A stretch of 64,000 bases of DNA, taken from the NCBI RefSeq assembly GCF_000711895.1, contig NZ_JONO01000007.1, positions 62,001 to 126,000 on the forward strand, given 5' to 3'. A program made the position numbers and the translations under genes. The notes beneath the pieces were generated by a model. That model saw only the letters and a program-made list of their open reading frames with translations. It made no database searches and was not told the DNA's origin. Source of the stretch: Photorhabdus australis DSM 17609 (GTDB lineage Bacteria; Pseudomonadota; Gammaproteobacteria; Enterobacterales; Enterobacteriaceae). Shown piece after piece: positions 16,079 through 24,428 of this stretch; position 1 is the first letter of the stretch, and each line of letters opens with the position of its first letter.

Positions 16079-16290
16079 TCAGTGTTTCTGTTTATTACCT
16101 ATGGCCTTAAATACAACAATGGATGTTGCCATTACCACAAAAATATGACGCTTTTCTAACGTATCCTTAATTAGCTCAGACAGATGCGCATGCAATTGAT
16201 GGTTATGGCAAATAACACTACAATTTTCCAATCTTAAGTCATAGCTTGCGTAAAAAAACCAAGAAAATGAGTAATTGCTGGAAAACAATA
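16079..16290 (-). pseudogene. Mosaic relic of csy2 and cas2-3 downstream of cas2-3
   Basis: The minus strand from 16290 reads, across frameshifts, [10 protein letters not shown], then an ENCSVICHNHQLHAH block matching Csy2 ([29 protein letters not shown]). It then switches to KRHIFVVMATS, which matches Cas2-3 (KHHIFVVLATSVAEV, about residue 833). Part can still be read as one 69-codon frame but no function is expected. It shows that locus B once carried Cascade genes and that its right half collapsed through deletion and rejoining. Confidence 0.75.
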
Positions 16291-16320
16291 GCTATTTTTT
16301 CTAAAAACACCGCATATTAT

Positions 16321-19300
16321 TCAGTTAATTTCCCCAAATACCCCTAAAAATGGATGATAATGCCATGCTTCTCCGTTATCTTTTCTCCTAAGACAGATCT
16401 CACCGAAGCGTAGGCTAACACCCTGTAATTCCATCTCATAGATATCAGCCAAATTCTGATAGATCGTCTCAGTATCAAGTTCAATCCAGATACTCACACC
16501 CGGCGCAAACGATAGTTCCGATACATAATCAAAAGATCCGCTTTCTTTCATTCCTGATTGGCCGCTGTCCAACGCCACAAACTGCGTTTTTTCACCTTCT
16601 TCTTCAAGCCATAAATAATATAATTCGTCGGGTTCCGACTGACGAAATGGCTTATGACGCTGTAATTCCGCACACCATGAAGCCTGCTCCCGCCACCAAA
16701 AAGCAGCACAATAACGATATTTATCATCAGGATCACCTTGAAGCTCTTCCCATAAACGTTGATGTTCAAGATCAACCAAATTTCCAAAAGGCGAGCTATC
16801 TCCAGCGTTATCGCGTTCCGAAATTCTTGGCAATGCGCTAATTAGTTCATATTGGTAAGGTTCCAGTAATTCACATAAATCATGGCTGGCAAGACGATAA
16901 TTTGTTGACTCAAACCCCGGGCGACAATAAACCGGATGTTCTAAATTAGTCGCTTTCAGTGCCTTATAATTTTTCGCCAGAATATGCAAATTGGGCATCT
17001 TTGGCTCTCTTTGCCGATGGCGTTGGATACGCCCGGCAAGTTGTATCAACGAGCGCATTGAGCTAGGCTCAGCAATGCTCCAATCGTAATCATGATCCCG
17101 ACCAACTTCAGCGACAGATGTGGCGAGTACGACAAAAATATGATGCTTCTCTGGCATTTCCTCTAATGCCTTACGGATTTCTTCCACCTGCCACAACGCC
17201 TTTTCATCGTAACGCGTTAATGTGGAATCCAACCGATGTTCAAGATGGGAACGTACCGCCAGTGGATGCTGGCTGTGATATATACAATAATGAATATGTA
17301 CATTTTTAGAAGATGGTATCTGCAACAACCGTCGTGCTACAGCAACCAGCGGATTGATGTTTGCCATACGGATTAGGCCAATAGAAACAGTTTTACCCGA
17401 TGAGTGGGTTTGATGATGTTCCCTACGTAGTTTCAATATAGAACGATGCATTACCTTTGCCATAGCCTGGATTACAACTTCAGTTCTATGTTTTTCAGCC
17501 GTTATAGGCACCAACTCTGCTTTACGTAATGGCACCTTTTTTTCTAAACAGCCCACTCGTTTGGCGACAAAGGCATCATTCTGCTTTTTAAACTGCTGCG
17601 CGTTGGTAATATCCTGTTGTGTCACATTATATTCGTCAAACCAGGCACAACAGATATTCACCAGAACCCCTGGCCGACCACATGCTAATTGGTAATCTTG
17701 CCGTCCAGCCAGGTAAGCATTGAATAATGCCTGAATTAACGCAGGTGGCAATGTGGCAGATGAAAGCAATACCCGTGAACCTAACAATCCAGCCCAGTTA
17801 ACCAATCGGCATAAAGCCGGCAGGTCGTTAATATCAAAATCATCCGGCTCATCTAACACCAAATCAGCAGTGAGTAACCTCAACATGGGGGCAATTTGCT
17901 TCCCACCACGAATTCCTTCTGTAGCTGGAATTAAATGATCGATGGTTGTCACCAGCACAGGTGCGCTAAGCAGCTGATTAAGTTTATTATCTTTACGTAG
18001 CCAATGGCTCAGACGCCCATCATCTAAACTGCCGTCATAACGGATATATTGATGCTCTGCAAATAATGCTTCCGCGGATATACTGCCCACATCAGGCTCA
18101 AGTGCCTTCTGGCGAAGTTGATGTAACACCTTTACTGCCTGCGAACCTATCAGTACCGCTAAATCATCTTCTTCTAAATGCAGTCTTTTACGTAATGCAT
18201 CACCTGTCTGTAACGTTAACGTTCTTAACCCCAAAGCGATAGAAAAACGGCATCCTTGTTTTTCATCAGCTAATCCATACATGATGCGTGCATTCGCAAA
18301 AGTTTTACCACATCCCGTAGAGGCCATATTAATGCCAAAAAAGCCCTGTTCTGCTGAACGTTCGCGTAAAGCACATGCAACATCGAACGCCTGATCCTGC
18401 CAGCGGTATTTTTCATCTTTGCTGCGTTGTTTAAATCCTTTATGCCGGGTAATCGCAGGCAGTGTTTTACGAATATGCGGCAAACTTCTCCCCAGTAATA
18501 AAGCATGCTGTCCAACACCAATATTGTGTTCATCTAATCGCTGCTTGCACTCGCCAGTAGCTCTGTCGGTATTGGCAAACACACCATAGTTGATATCCTG
18601 CCAACCCAAAGTTGCAGGCAATGATGAATAATGATGATCGGCCAGCATTAAAACCAATCGAGACAGATGACTGGTGAAACGCTGGTTCAGATTGCCATAT
18701 TGCAATAATGACGTTGATTGCAGCGCTCTTCGCGCAAATTTTTGCGCTTTCTGACGCCAAGTTTGACTGCGGATAGGTGTACCATTTGGGAATGTCCAAA
18801 CATCACGTTTTTCCTGGTCACTCCAGACCTTCTTATCCACGTTGACTGAATTCCACGACGGTTCTAAGTTCTTAGTCAACCAATTATCAATGTATTCCAA
18901 TTGCGGTTCGGTTGAATAATTATGGTGATAGGAAGGATAAACAGGAAGACGATGATGAGAGAGGATCAACCAAGCTACAGTGGTTGCCAATGGTGGTAAG
19001 TTAGCAAAAGGTTTTTCATCAGAGTTAATACCATCCTTAGCCAAATGGGAAAGTACTTTATCCTCATCACCAAACTCAATCTGACTCAACGAAGTCAACC
19101 ATTCCCTATCATCTTGCTTATCAACAAATGCCTGAAATAGCCGCAGAGATACCCACTCATGTCGGTACGGTTGGAACCGCCCATCTCCTTGTAAGCCTTG
19201 CTGAAACAATGCATTAGCTTTACCAAAATCATGAAATAACCCGGCAATCGCTGCCAATAAACTGATAGCTTCTACACTGTGCCAATGATTTTCATCCTGA

Positions 19301-19599
19301 CTTTTCAACACATCACGCTGTGTCGTATTCGTGGGTACAACTCCCCGCGGGTTAAAGCGTCGCAAGTTCCCGACAATCCATAACAATTCAGTTTGACTGC
19401 CACTTTTTATCCAGTGGCAGGCCACCGCCGTATTACGACGTGCCGTTTTACGTAATAGCTTACGTAAAGTGCTTAAACCTTCCTGTGTAATAGCCGTTTG
19501 CCAGGTTCTATCACCTTTACGTTCAGCAAATTGATCCAGAATTCGGCGGGTTTCTGTTAGCGCGCGTTTGCTACATTGAGATACCAAGAGAATATTCAT
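16321..19599 (-). CDS. cas3: Cas2-Cas3 fusion nuclease-helicase (type I-F), intact
   Basis: This protein combines a Cas2 domain (residues 1 to about 95) with the Cas3 HD nuclease and SF2 helicase. It degrades DNA bound by Cascade and assists Cas1 in adaptation. The 1092 residues are the normal I-F length. Visible motifs: HD (LFHDFGKAN, His123-Asp124), Walker A (STGCGKTFAN, about 425), DEAD-like VLDEPDDFD (about 580), SSATLPP (about 615), LATSVAEVGRDHDYD (about 840) and QLAGRIQRHRQ (about 862). It is the only full cas2-3 in the window and lies about 9 kb from the Cascade genes. Its start overlaps the vestige of cas1. Confidence 0.97.
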   Translation of the reverse strand: MNILLVSQCSKRALTETRRILDQFAERKGDRTWQTAITQEGLSTLRKLLRKTARRNTAVACHWIKSGSQTELLWIVGNLRRFNPRGVVPTNTTQRDVLKSQDENHWHSVEAISLLAAIAGLFHDFGKANALFQQGLQGDGRFQPYRHEWVSLRLFQAFVDKQDDREWLTSLSQIEFGDEDKVLSHLAKDGINSDEKPFANLPPLATTVAWLILSHHRLPVYPSYHHNYSTEPQLEYIDNWLTKNLEPSWNSVNVDKKVWSDQEKRDVWTFPNGTPIRSQTWRQKAQKFARRALQSTSLLQYGNLNQRFTSHLSRLVLMLADHHYSSLPATLGWQDINYGVFANTDRATGECKQRLDEHNIGVGQHALLLGRSLPHIRKTLPAITRHKGFKQRSKDEKYRWQDQAFDVACALRERSAEQGFFGINMASTGCGKTFANARIMYGLADEKQGCRFSIALGLRTLTLQTGDALRKRLHLEEDDLAVLIGSQAVKVLHQLRQKALEPDVGSISAEALFAEHQYIRYDGSLDDGRLSHWLRKDNKLNQLLSAPVLVTTIDHLIPATEGIRGGKQIAPMLRLLTADLVLDEPDDFDINDLPALCRLVNWAGLLGSRVLLSSATLPPALIQALFNAYLAGRQDYQLACGRPGVLVNICCAWFDEYNVTQQDITNAQQFKKQNDAFVAKRVGCLEKKVPLRKAELVPITAEKHRTEVVIQAMAKVMHRSILKLRREHHQTHSSGKTVSIGLIRMANINPLVAVARRLLQIPSSKNVHIHYCIYHSQHPLAVRSHLEHRLDSTLTRYDEKALWQVEEIRKALEEMPEKHHIFVVLATSVAEVGRDHDYDWSIAEPSSMRSLIQLAGRIQRHRQREPKMPNLHILAKNYKALKATNLEHPVYCRPGFESTNYRLASHDLCELLEPYQYELISALPRISERDNAGDSSPFGNLVDLEHQRLWEELQGDPDDKYRYCAAFWWREQASWCAELQRHKPFRQSEPDELYYLWLEEEGEKTQFVALDSGQSGMKESGSFDYVSELSFAPGVSIWIELDTETIYQNLADIYEMELQGVSLRFGEICLRRKDNGEAWHYHPFLGVFGEIN

Positions 19600-19850
19600 C
19601 GTACCACCTAACTCAGTTATTGAGCGGTTGTTTGTAAGGTATCAATCATAGTGTCCAATGCCTCAGATTTTTGAAATCCACTGATACAACATTGGCGAAA
19701 TTTACAACACAGTGATTGTTTTCCCTCATTAGTGACATATTCGACACAGCCACCATTAATTAATACTCTGCAATATTGCAGGTAATAAGTATTAGAGCGT
19801 TTGGAATGCGAAATCGTTTTGAGGTCACTTGGAGAAAAGCTGTTTTCCAT
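19597..19850 (-). pseudogene. cas1 with large internal deletion
   Basis: The first about 49 codons (starting ENSFSPSDLKTISHSKRSN) match intact Cas1, then the frame jumps directly to the C-terminal end (FRQCCISGFQKSEALDTMID). About 245 codons, including all catalytic residues, are missing. A CAA to TAA change ends the frame early at 19617, whereas intact Cas1 continues to overlap the cas3 start. The 78-codon remnant cannot be an integrase. Confidence 0.92.
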
Positions 19851-19907
19851 AAATAAGTACCACCTAAATAATTAATTTTACTTATGGTAAATATTATGCA
19901 TAGATTT

Positions 19908-19936
19908 TACACAAGATGAAACATCACACATGTAAA
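19908..19936 (-). promoter_or_regulatory. Decayed promoter of the locus B cas genes
   Basis: At the position matching the cas1 promoter of locus A, TTTACA (19936-19931) is kept, but the -10 reads TGTGTA (19913-19908) instead of TATATA. The surrounding about 100 bp are clearly homologous in the two loci. How the intact cas2-3 is now transcribed is not obvious. Confidence 0.45.
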
Positions 19937-20000
19937 TCGAAATAATTTACAATTCTTTACCAATTTACAGCATGGGCCTTTACCGAACGAGAGTGATTAT

Positions 20001-20806
20001 ATTCTAGGCTGCCTGTACGGCAGTACACGATTAGTTTCCATTAATGTATTTTCATTAATCTTTCTAAGCTGCCTGTACGGCAGTACACATTTCCCAACCG
20101 GGATTTCCGGCGCAAGAACGTTTCTAAGCTGCCTGTACGGCAGTACACTCAAAATTAAAGAATGGACATAAAAAGCATCATTTCTAAGCTGCCTGTACGG
20201 CAGTACACATTTCCCAACCGGGATTTCCGGCGCAAGAACGTTTCTAAGCTGCCTGTACGGCAGTACACTCAAAATTAAAGAATGGACATAAAAAGCATCA
20301 TTTCTAAGCTGCCTGTACGGCAGTACACATTATCAGGGTTTGGATTTGCGAGCCGCATCCTTTCTAAGCTGCCTGTACGGCAGTACACAGTATATAGAGA
20401 GGGTGACAACAGTGACAGTATTTCTAAGCTGCCTGTACGGCAGTACACTAAAAAGCTGACTATTTTTCGCGGTCATAAACTTTCTAAGCTGCCTGTACGG
20501 CAGTACACTTGGCCAGAGGCACCCAAATAAAGCGAAAGTTTCTAAGCTGCCTGTACGGCAGTACACGTGTACTCGTCAAAGCGAAGCAAACCGGCGTGTT
20601 TCTAAGCTGCCTGTACGGCAGTACACAGGTCACCGTTTAGGTTATCAGTCCGGGTTTTTTTCTAAGCTGCCTGTACGGCAGTACACCTCTAAATTTCTTT
20701 TCCCGCGTTGGATGGTAATTTCTAAGCTGCCTGTACGGCAGTACACACTCGCAAATAATCAGCGATACCTTTCATTGTTTTCTAAGCTGCCTGTACGGCA
20801 GTACAC
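20001..20806 (-). CRISPR. Type I-F CRISPR array 3 (14 repeats, 13 spacers)
   Basis: Fourteen repeats; on the minus strand they begin GTGTACTGCCGTACAGG and end CAGCTTAGAAA, so the first bases differ from arrays 1 and 2 (GTTCAC). The oldest repeat (20001-20028) has two changes. Spacers are 32 nt except one of 30 nt (20509-20538). A two-spacer unit is duplicated: spacers at 20089-20120 and 20149-20180 recur at 20209-20240 and 20269-20300. The leader is on the right and the array end faces the cas1 vestige. Confidence 0.98.
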
Positions 20807-20952
20807 TGTTGCATATTAACCTTAACCTACTGACGGTTAAAGTATATTTTAATAAAACAACGAAAAAACCCTTTTTTACAAGAGAAATAATATTCCATTG
20901 AAAATCAATAAATTAAAATCGCCCCTTAAAAAAGGGTCAAAAACCAGGGTGT
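20807..20952 (-). promoter_or_regulatory. Leader of CRISPR array 3
   Basis: AT-rich, starts TGTTGCATATTAACCTTAAC like the array 2 leader, and carries the paired AAAAAACCCTTTTTT (about 20863) and AAAAAAGGGTCAAAA (about 20928) blocks common to all three leaders. Confidence 0.8.
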
Positions 20953-21219
20953 AACAGAAACACTATATCTTAGTCAATGTAAGTACAAATTTAGGCAGAA
21001 TTTAGAAATCACAGAAATAACCAAATTCGTTTTAACATATTGTAATAAATGTATAAATTAGATTTTAGAGCAGTGAATTCTGCTAAGCATTCATTTCAGG
21101 CATGATCTACATATTCGGAACCTGACGCAGTTTCCCGCCCGTTTAGTTTGGTAACTTAAATATTAACGTCAGACTCCTTTCATTCATTGACGGAATATCA
21201 AAGTAGCAAGCTGGAAAAA
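20953..21219. other. Intergenic DNA between the array 3 leader and yccU
   Basis: AT-rich, no gene or clear element found. The boundary between the inserted CRISPR locus and the core chromosome must lie in or near this stretch. I see no direct repeat or integrase that would mark it. Confidence 0.5.
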
Positions 21220-21615
21220 TTACTTTTCCAGCCCCAATCTTGGAATTTCAATTTTAGGGCAGCGATCCATCACAACCTCCACACCTGCTTTTTCTGCCAA
21301 TTCTTTCGCCAGTTCGTTAATAACACCCAGTTGCAGCCAGAGTACTTTTGCTTTGATATTTATTGCTTCCCGAGCTATATCATAAGCAGCTTCAGCATGG
21401 CGAAATACATCCACCATATCAATAGGCTGAGTAATATCTGCCAACTGCCCATAAACGTGTTGCCCCAGCAGTGTCTGCCCAGCCAGTTTTGGGCTAACAG
21501 GAATAACTTCGTATCCTTGCCCCAATAAATAAGCCATAACTTTATAGCTCGGACGCTCAGCTTTTTCGCTGGCACCCACCAACGCAATAGTTTTCACCTG
21601 TTTCAATATGTCCAC
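21220..21615 (-). CDS. yccU: CoA-binding domain protein YccU
   Basis: A 131-residue Rossmann-fold CoA-binding protein of unknown physiological role. The family signature is seen as [29 protein letters not shown] at the start (residues 6-34), then [25 protein letters not shown] and a C-terminal [11 protein letters not shown] with the conserved CP. It is divergent from mgsA, 132 bp apart; yccT, present between them in E. coli, is missing. Confidence 0.92.
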   Translation of the reverse strand: MDILKQVKTIALVGASEKAERPSYKVMAYLLGQGYEVIPVSPKLAGQTLLGQHVYGQLADITQPIDMVDVFRHAEAAYDIAREAINIKAKVLWLQLGVINELAKELAEKAGVEVVMDRCPKIEIPRLGLEK

Positions 21616-21747
21616 AATTTGTTAATCATTCATCTATCATTCCTTACAAATCCAGTATTTTTACCTTGTTTATTTATTACAGTGTATATGATAAACATTG
21701 TTATCAATTTACTATGATCGAAAATAACGATTATCAAAGGTACCGCC

Positions 21748-22206
21748 ATGGAATTGACAGCCCGTACACTAGCAACCTCTAAAAATATAGCGCTTGTTGC
21801 ACATGACCACTGCAAAACTTCTTTACTGACCTGGTCCAAAAATCATCAGGATTTACTTAAGAAACATAATTTATACGCTACCGGCACAACCGGTAATCTG
21901 ATCCAGAATGAAACTGGATTGTCAGTCACCAGTATGCTTAGCGGACCAATGGGCGGAGATCAACAAATTGGTTCTCTAATTTCAGAAGGAAAAATTGATG
22001 TACTCATATTTTTTTGGGACCCACTTAATGCCGTTCCTCATGATCCTGATGTAAAAGCATTGCTGCGCCTCGCCGCAGTATGGAATATCCCTGTAGCAAC
22101 AAATCTGGCAACTGCGGATTTTATTGTTAATTCCCCATTGTTTTCTAAGACAGTAGATATTCAGATCCCCGATTATCAACACTATCTGAGTGAACGTCTG
22201 AAGTAA
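21748..22206 (+). CDS. mgsA: Methylglyoxal synthase
   Basis: Converts dihydroxyacetone phosphate to methylglyoxal and phosphate, a bypass that relieves sugar-phosphate stress. The 152 residues match the E. coli length. The active-site pieces are VAHDHCK, the phosphate-binding [21 protein letters not shown] with the catalytic Asp (71) and [16 protein letters not shown] with His98 and Asp101. It converges with helD. Confidence 0.96.
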   Translation: MELTARTLATSKNIALVAHDHCKTSLLTWSKNHQDLLKKHNLYATGTTGNLIQNETGLSVTSMLSGPMGGDQQIGSLISEGKIDVLIFFWDPLNAVPHDPDVKALLRLAAVWNIPVATNLATADFIVNSPLFSKTVDIQIPDYQHYLSERLK

Positions 22207-22254
22207 GTCTTCACAATATTTATGGTTGAGCAATGTGTTCTCTTCAAAGATATC

Positions 22255-24309
22255 TTAAGGCTTGCGTTGAACAATTACCCCCAACCGCTCTAATTGGCGC
22301 ACAAATATAGATGGATTTTTCTTATCCTGCATCAACCACACCTGTTTCTTCGCCCGTGTTAATGCAACATATAAAAGACGGCGTTCCTCTGCATCAGGAA
22401 AATTTTCCAATTGCGGCAATAAAACCTGTTCCATCACTGACTCCCTTTCTAGTGCAGGAAAACCATCGTTCCCCTGATGTAATCCAAGAATAATCACATA
22501 ATCTGCCTGTTGTCCTTTTGAAGCATAAATAGTCATAAATTCTATTTTAAGCTTAGGCCAACGGGTCGTTGCTTTTTTCAGTAATTCTGGTTTCAAGTGA
22601 TGATAGCGAGCTAATAACAAAACAGTTTCCTGCTCTGTGACATAACCGCTCATTTTATTCAGCAAAGGTTCAAGCTGCTCTTTTGATAGGATTACAACTG
22701 ATTTTTTGTTACCTTTAGTCAAACTATTAAGTGGCTTGTTTAACTGATTTGGGTTCTGTTGTACAAATGTGTTAGCAATCTCGCCAATGCGATCATTAAA
22801 CCGATAAGAAGTATCCAGTACACATTCAGCCCTCTCACCAAAACAATCAGCAAACACAGTGGTCAATACTGACTCTGCACCACGGAAACGATAAATTGCC
22901 TGCCAATCATCTCCTACAGTAAACAAACAACTTTGGCTATTTTGCGTCCGTAATGCGGTAAGCAATTTGGCCCTTAACGGTGAAATATCCTGAAACTCAT
23001 CGACCATAATATGCTTCCACGGGCTAATAAATCGTCCCTTCTCCAGAATATTAATTGCTTGATGAATCAATCCTGAATAATCAACGGCACACTCCGCTTT
23101 CAGTTCAGATTTCCACGCCTTTAATAAAGGCCCCATCAGGCGAATACGTTTTTGAAACAGATCCAGATACTCTCCCTGAGCCTGCTCAACCATAGTCTTT
23201 TGACTACCACCGTGCATACGCATTAATTCCAACCAACGATCAAGCCTGTCAGACAAGCGGCTAACAAGCTGTTCATCGCACCAGAATTCCCCTTCCGGTA
23301 TTTCCCATTTCAGCTCTTCTGTCAGCCATTCCCTCCAACCTTTGGCTTGTGCTTTCTTTTCTCTGCATTGTTGCTGCCAGTGTTTAATTAGAAAATTCCG
23401 TCTCTTTTGCCCATCAGTTTCTAATATACTAATTTTGAGCGCCTTATTGCTCCCCTGTTGGATGATATGCATAGCCAAAGCATAAAATGTTTTCGCTTCA
23501 ATACCTTTCACACCAAGACGAGCATGAATCCGTTCATTCATTTCATCTGCTGCTTGGTTATTAAACGCTAACAGTAATATCTGTTCGGGAATCGCCTGTT
23601 GGCGAAGTAACAACCAGCCTACCCTCGCTACCAACACAGATGTTTTTCCACTACCAGCACCAGCAAGAATCCGTACTGAATTTTCACCGTTAACAATAGC
23701 CAAGCTCTGGGGAAGGCTTAAAGAAGACGTTTCTACCCGCTGAAAAAAATCACGATATTGCGCCAGCATATTCTCTGTCCATTGCTGATTCATCTTTTCA
23801 ACGGATTTTTCTCCATTCTCAAGCCAATGTAGACAAATTTGATAGTCGTCCCGGCAATTATCAAATTTTTCCAGACGTTGTAATGGCAATGGTAAAGCCT
23901 GAAATGCTGCCTGAATCCGCTGTTGCAATTGGGATAAATCCGCTTTTTTAAACCAGCGATCCTGCTGTCCAATTTTATCGATTTCATTAACCTGAGTAGC
24001 CAGTACATTAGCACTAACAACACTCATTTCCTGACTCCATTTCTGCCATTCACCAAGCAAATAATGGTAAAAACGCTGTGTCTCCTGCCATTCAGTGCCA
24101 TGAAGGCGAACTGCTTGTCCATCAAGCAGCTCAAATTCCAACTCACCCCAAACAATACCCCGTTTACACTGAATACCAATTAACTGATTAAATGGGATGA
24201 GGTATTGGTGCTTTTCACCACTGACTTCAATACCTGCATTCAGCAGTCGTACTCGGTTATAAGGGTGCTGAGCAAGACGTCGGCCAATTTGTGTTGCTTT
24301 AAGTTCCAT
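22255..24309 (-). CDS. helD: DNA helicase IV
   Basis: A 684-residue UvrD/Rep-type SF1A helicase moving 3' to 5' on single-stranded DNA. After an N-terminal HelD-specific region (residues 1-190) come Walker A (ILAGAGSGKTSVLVARVGW, about 215), the Walker B HIMVDEFQDISPLRAKLL (about 440), GDDWQAIYRFRGAE, TSYRFND and the late motif YVALTRAKKQVWL (about 650). It is divergent from yccS, as in E. coli (where yccF lies between them). Confidence 0.95.
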   Translation of the reverse strand: MELKATQIGRRLAQHPYNRVRLLNAGIEVSGEKHQYLIPFNQLIGIQCKRGIVWGELEFELLDGQAVRLHGTEWQETQRFYHYLLGEWQKWSQEMSVVSANVLATQVNEIDKIGQQDRWFKKADLSQLQQRIQAAFQALPLPLQRLEKFDNCRDDYQICLHWLENGEKSVEKMNQQWTENMLAQYRDFFQRVETSSLSLPQSLAIVNGENSVRILAGAGSGKTSVLVARVGWLLLRQQAIPEQILLLAFNNQAADEMNERIHARLGVKGIEAKTFYALAMHIIQQGSNKALKISILETDGQKRRNFLIKHWQQQCREKKAQAKGWREWLTEELKWEIPEGEFWCDEQLVSRLSDRLDRWLELMRMHGGSQKTMVEQAQGEYLDLFQKRIRLMGPLLKAWKSELKAECAVDYSGLIHQAINILEKGRFISPWKHIMVDEFQDISPLRAKLLTALRTQNSQSCLFTVGDDWQAIYRFRGAESVLTTVFADCFGERAECVLDTSYRFNDRIGEIANTFVQQNPNQLNKPLNSLTKGNKKSVVILSKEQLEPLLNKMSGYVTEQETVLLLARYHHLKPELLKKATTRWPKLKIEFMTIYASKGQQADYVIILGLHQGNDGFPALERESVMEQVLLPQLENFPDAEERRLLYVALTRAKKQVWLMQDKKNPSIFVRQLERLGVIVQRKP

Positions 24310-24428
24310 TATCGTAGCGCTATACCTGAAAAATAGTTGAACTATGTCTTATAAGGGTTTTTTATCACTAATAAACCTTATATCCTAATAGTTATTTATG
24401 GCCGTTATCATTACCTCAGAGGTATTTT

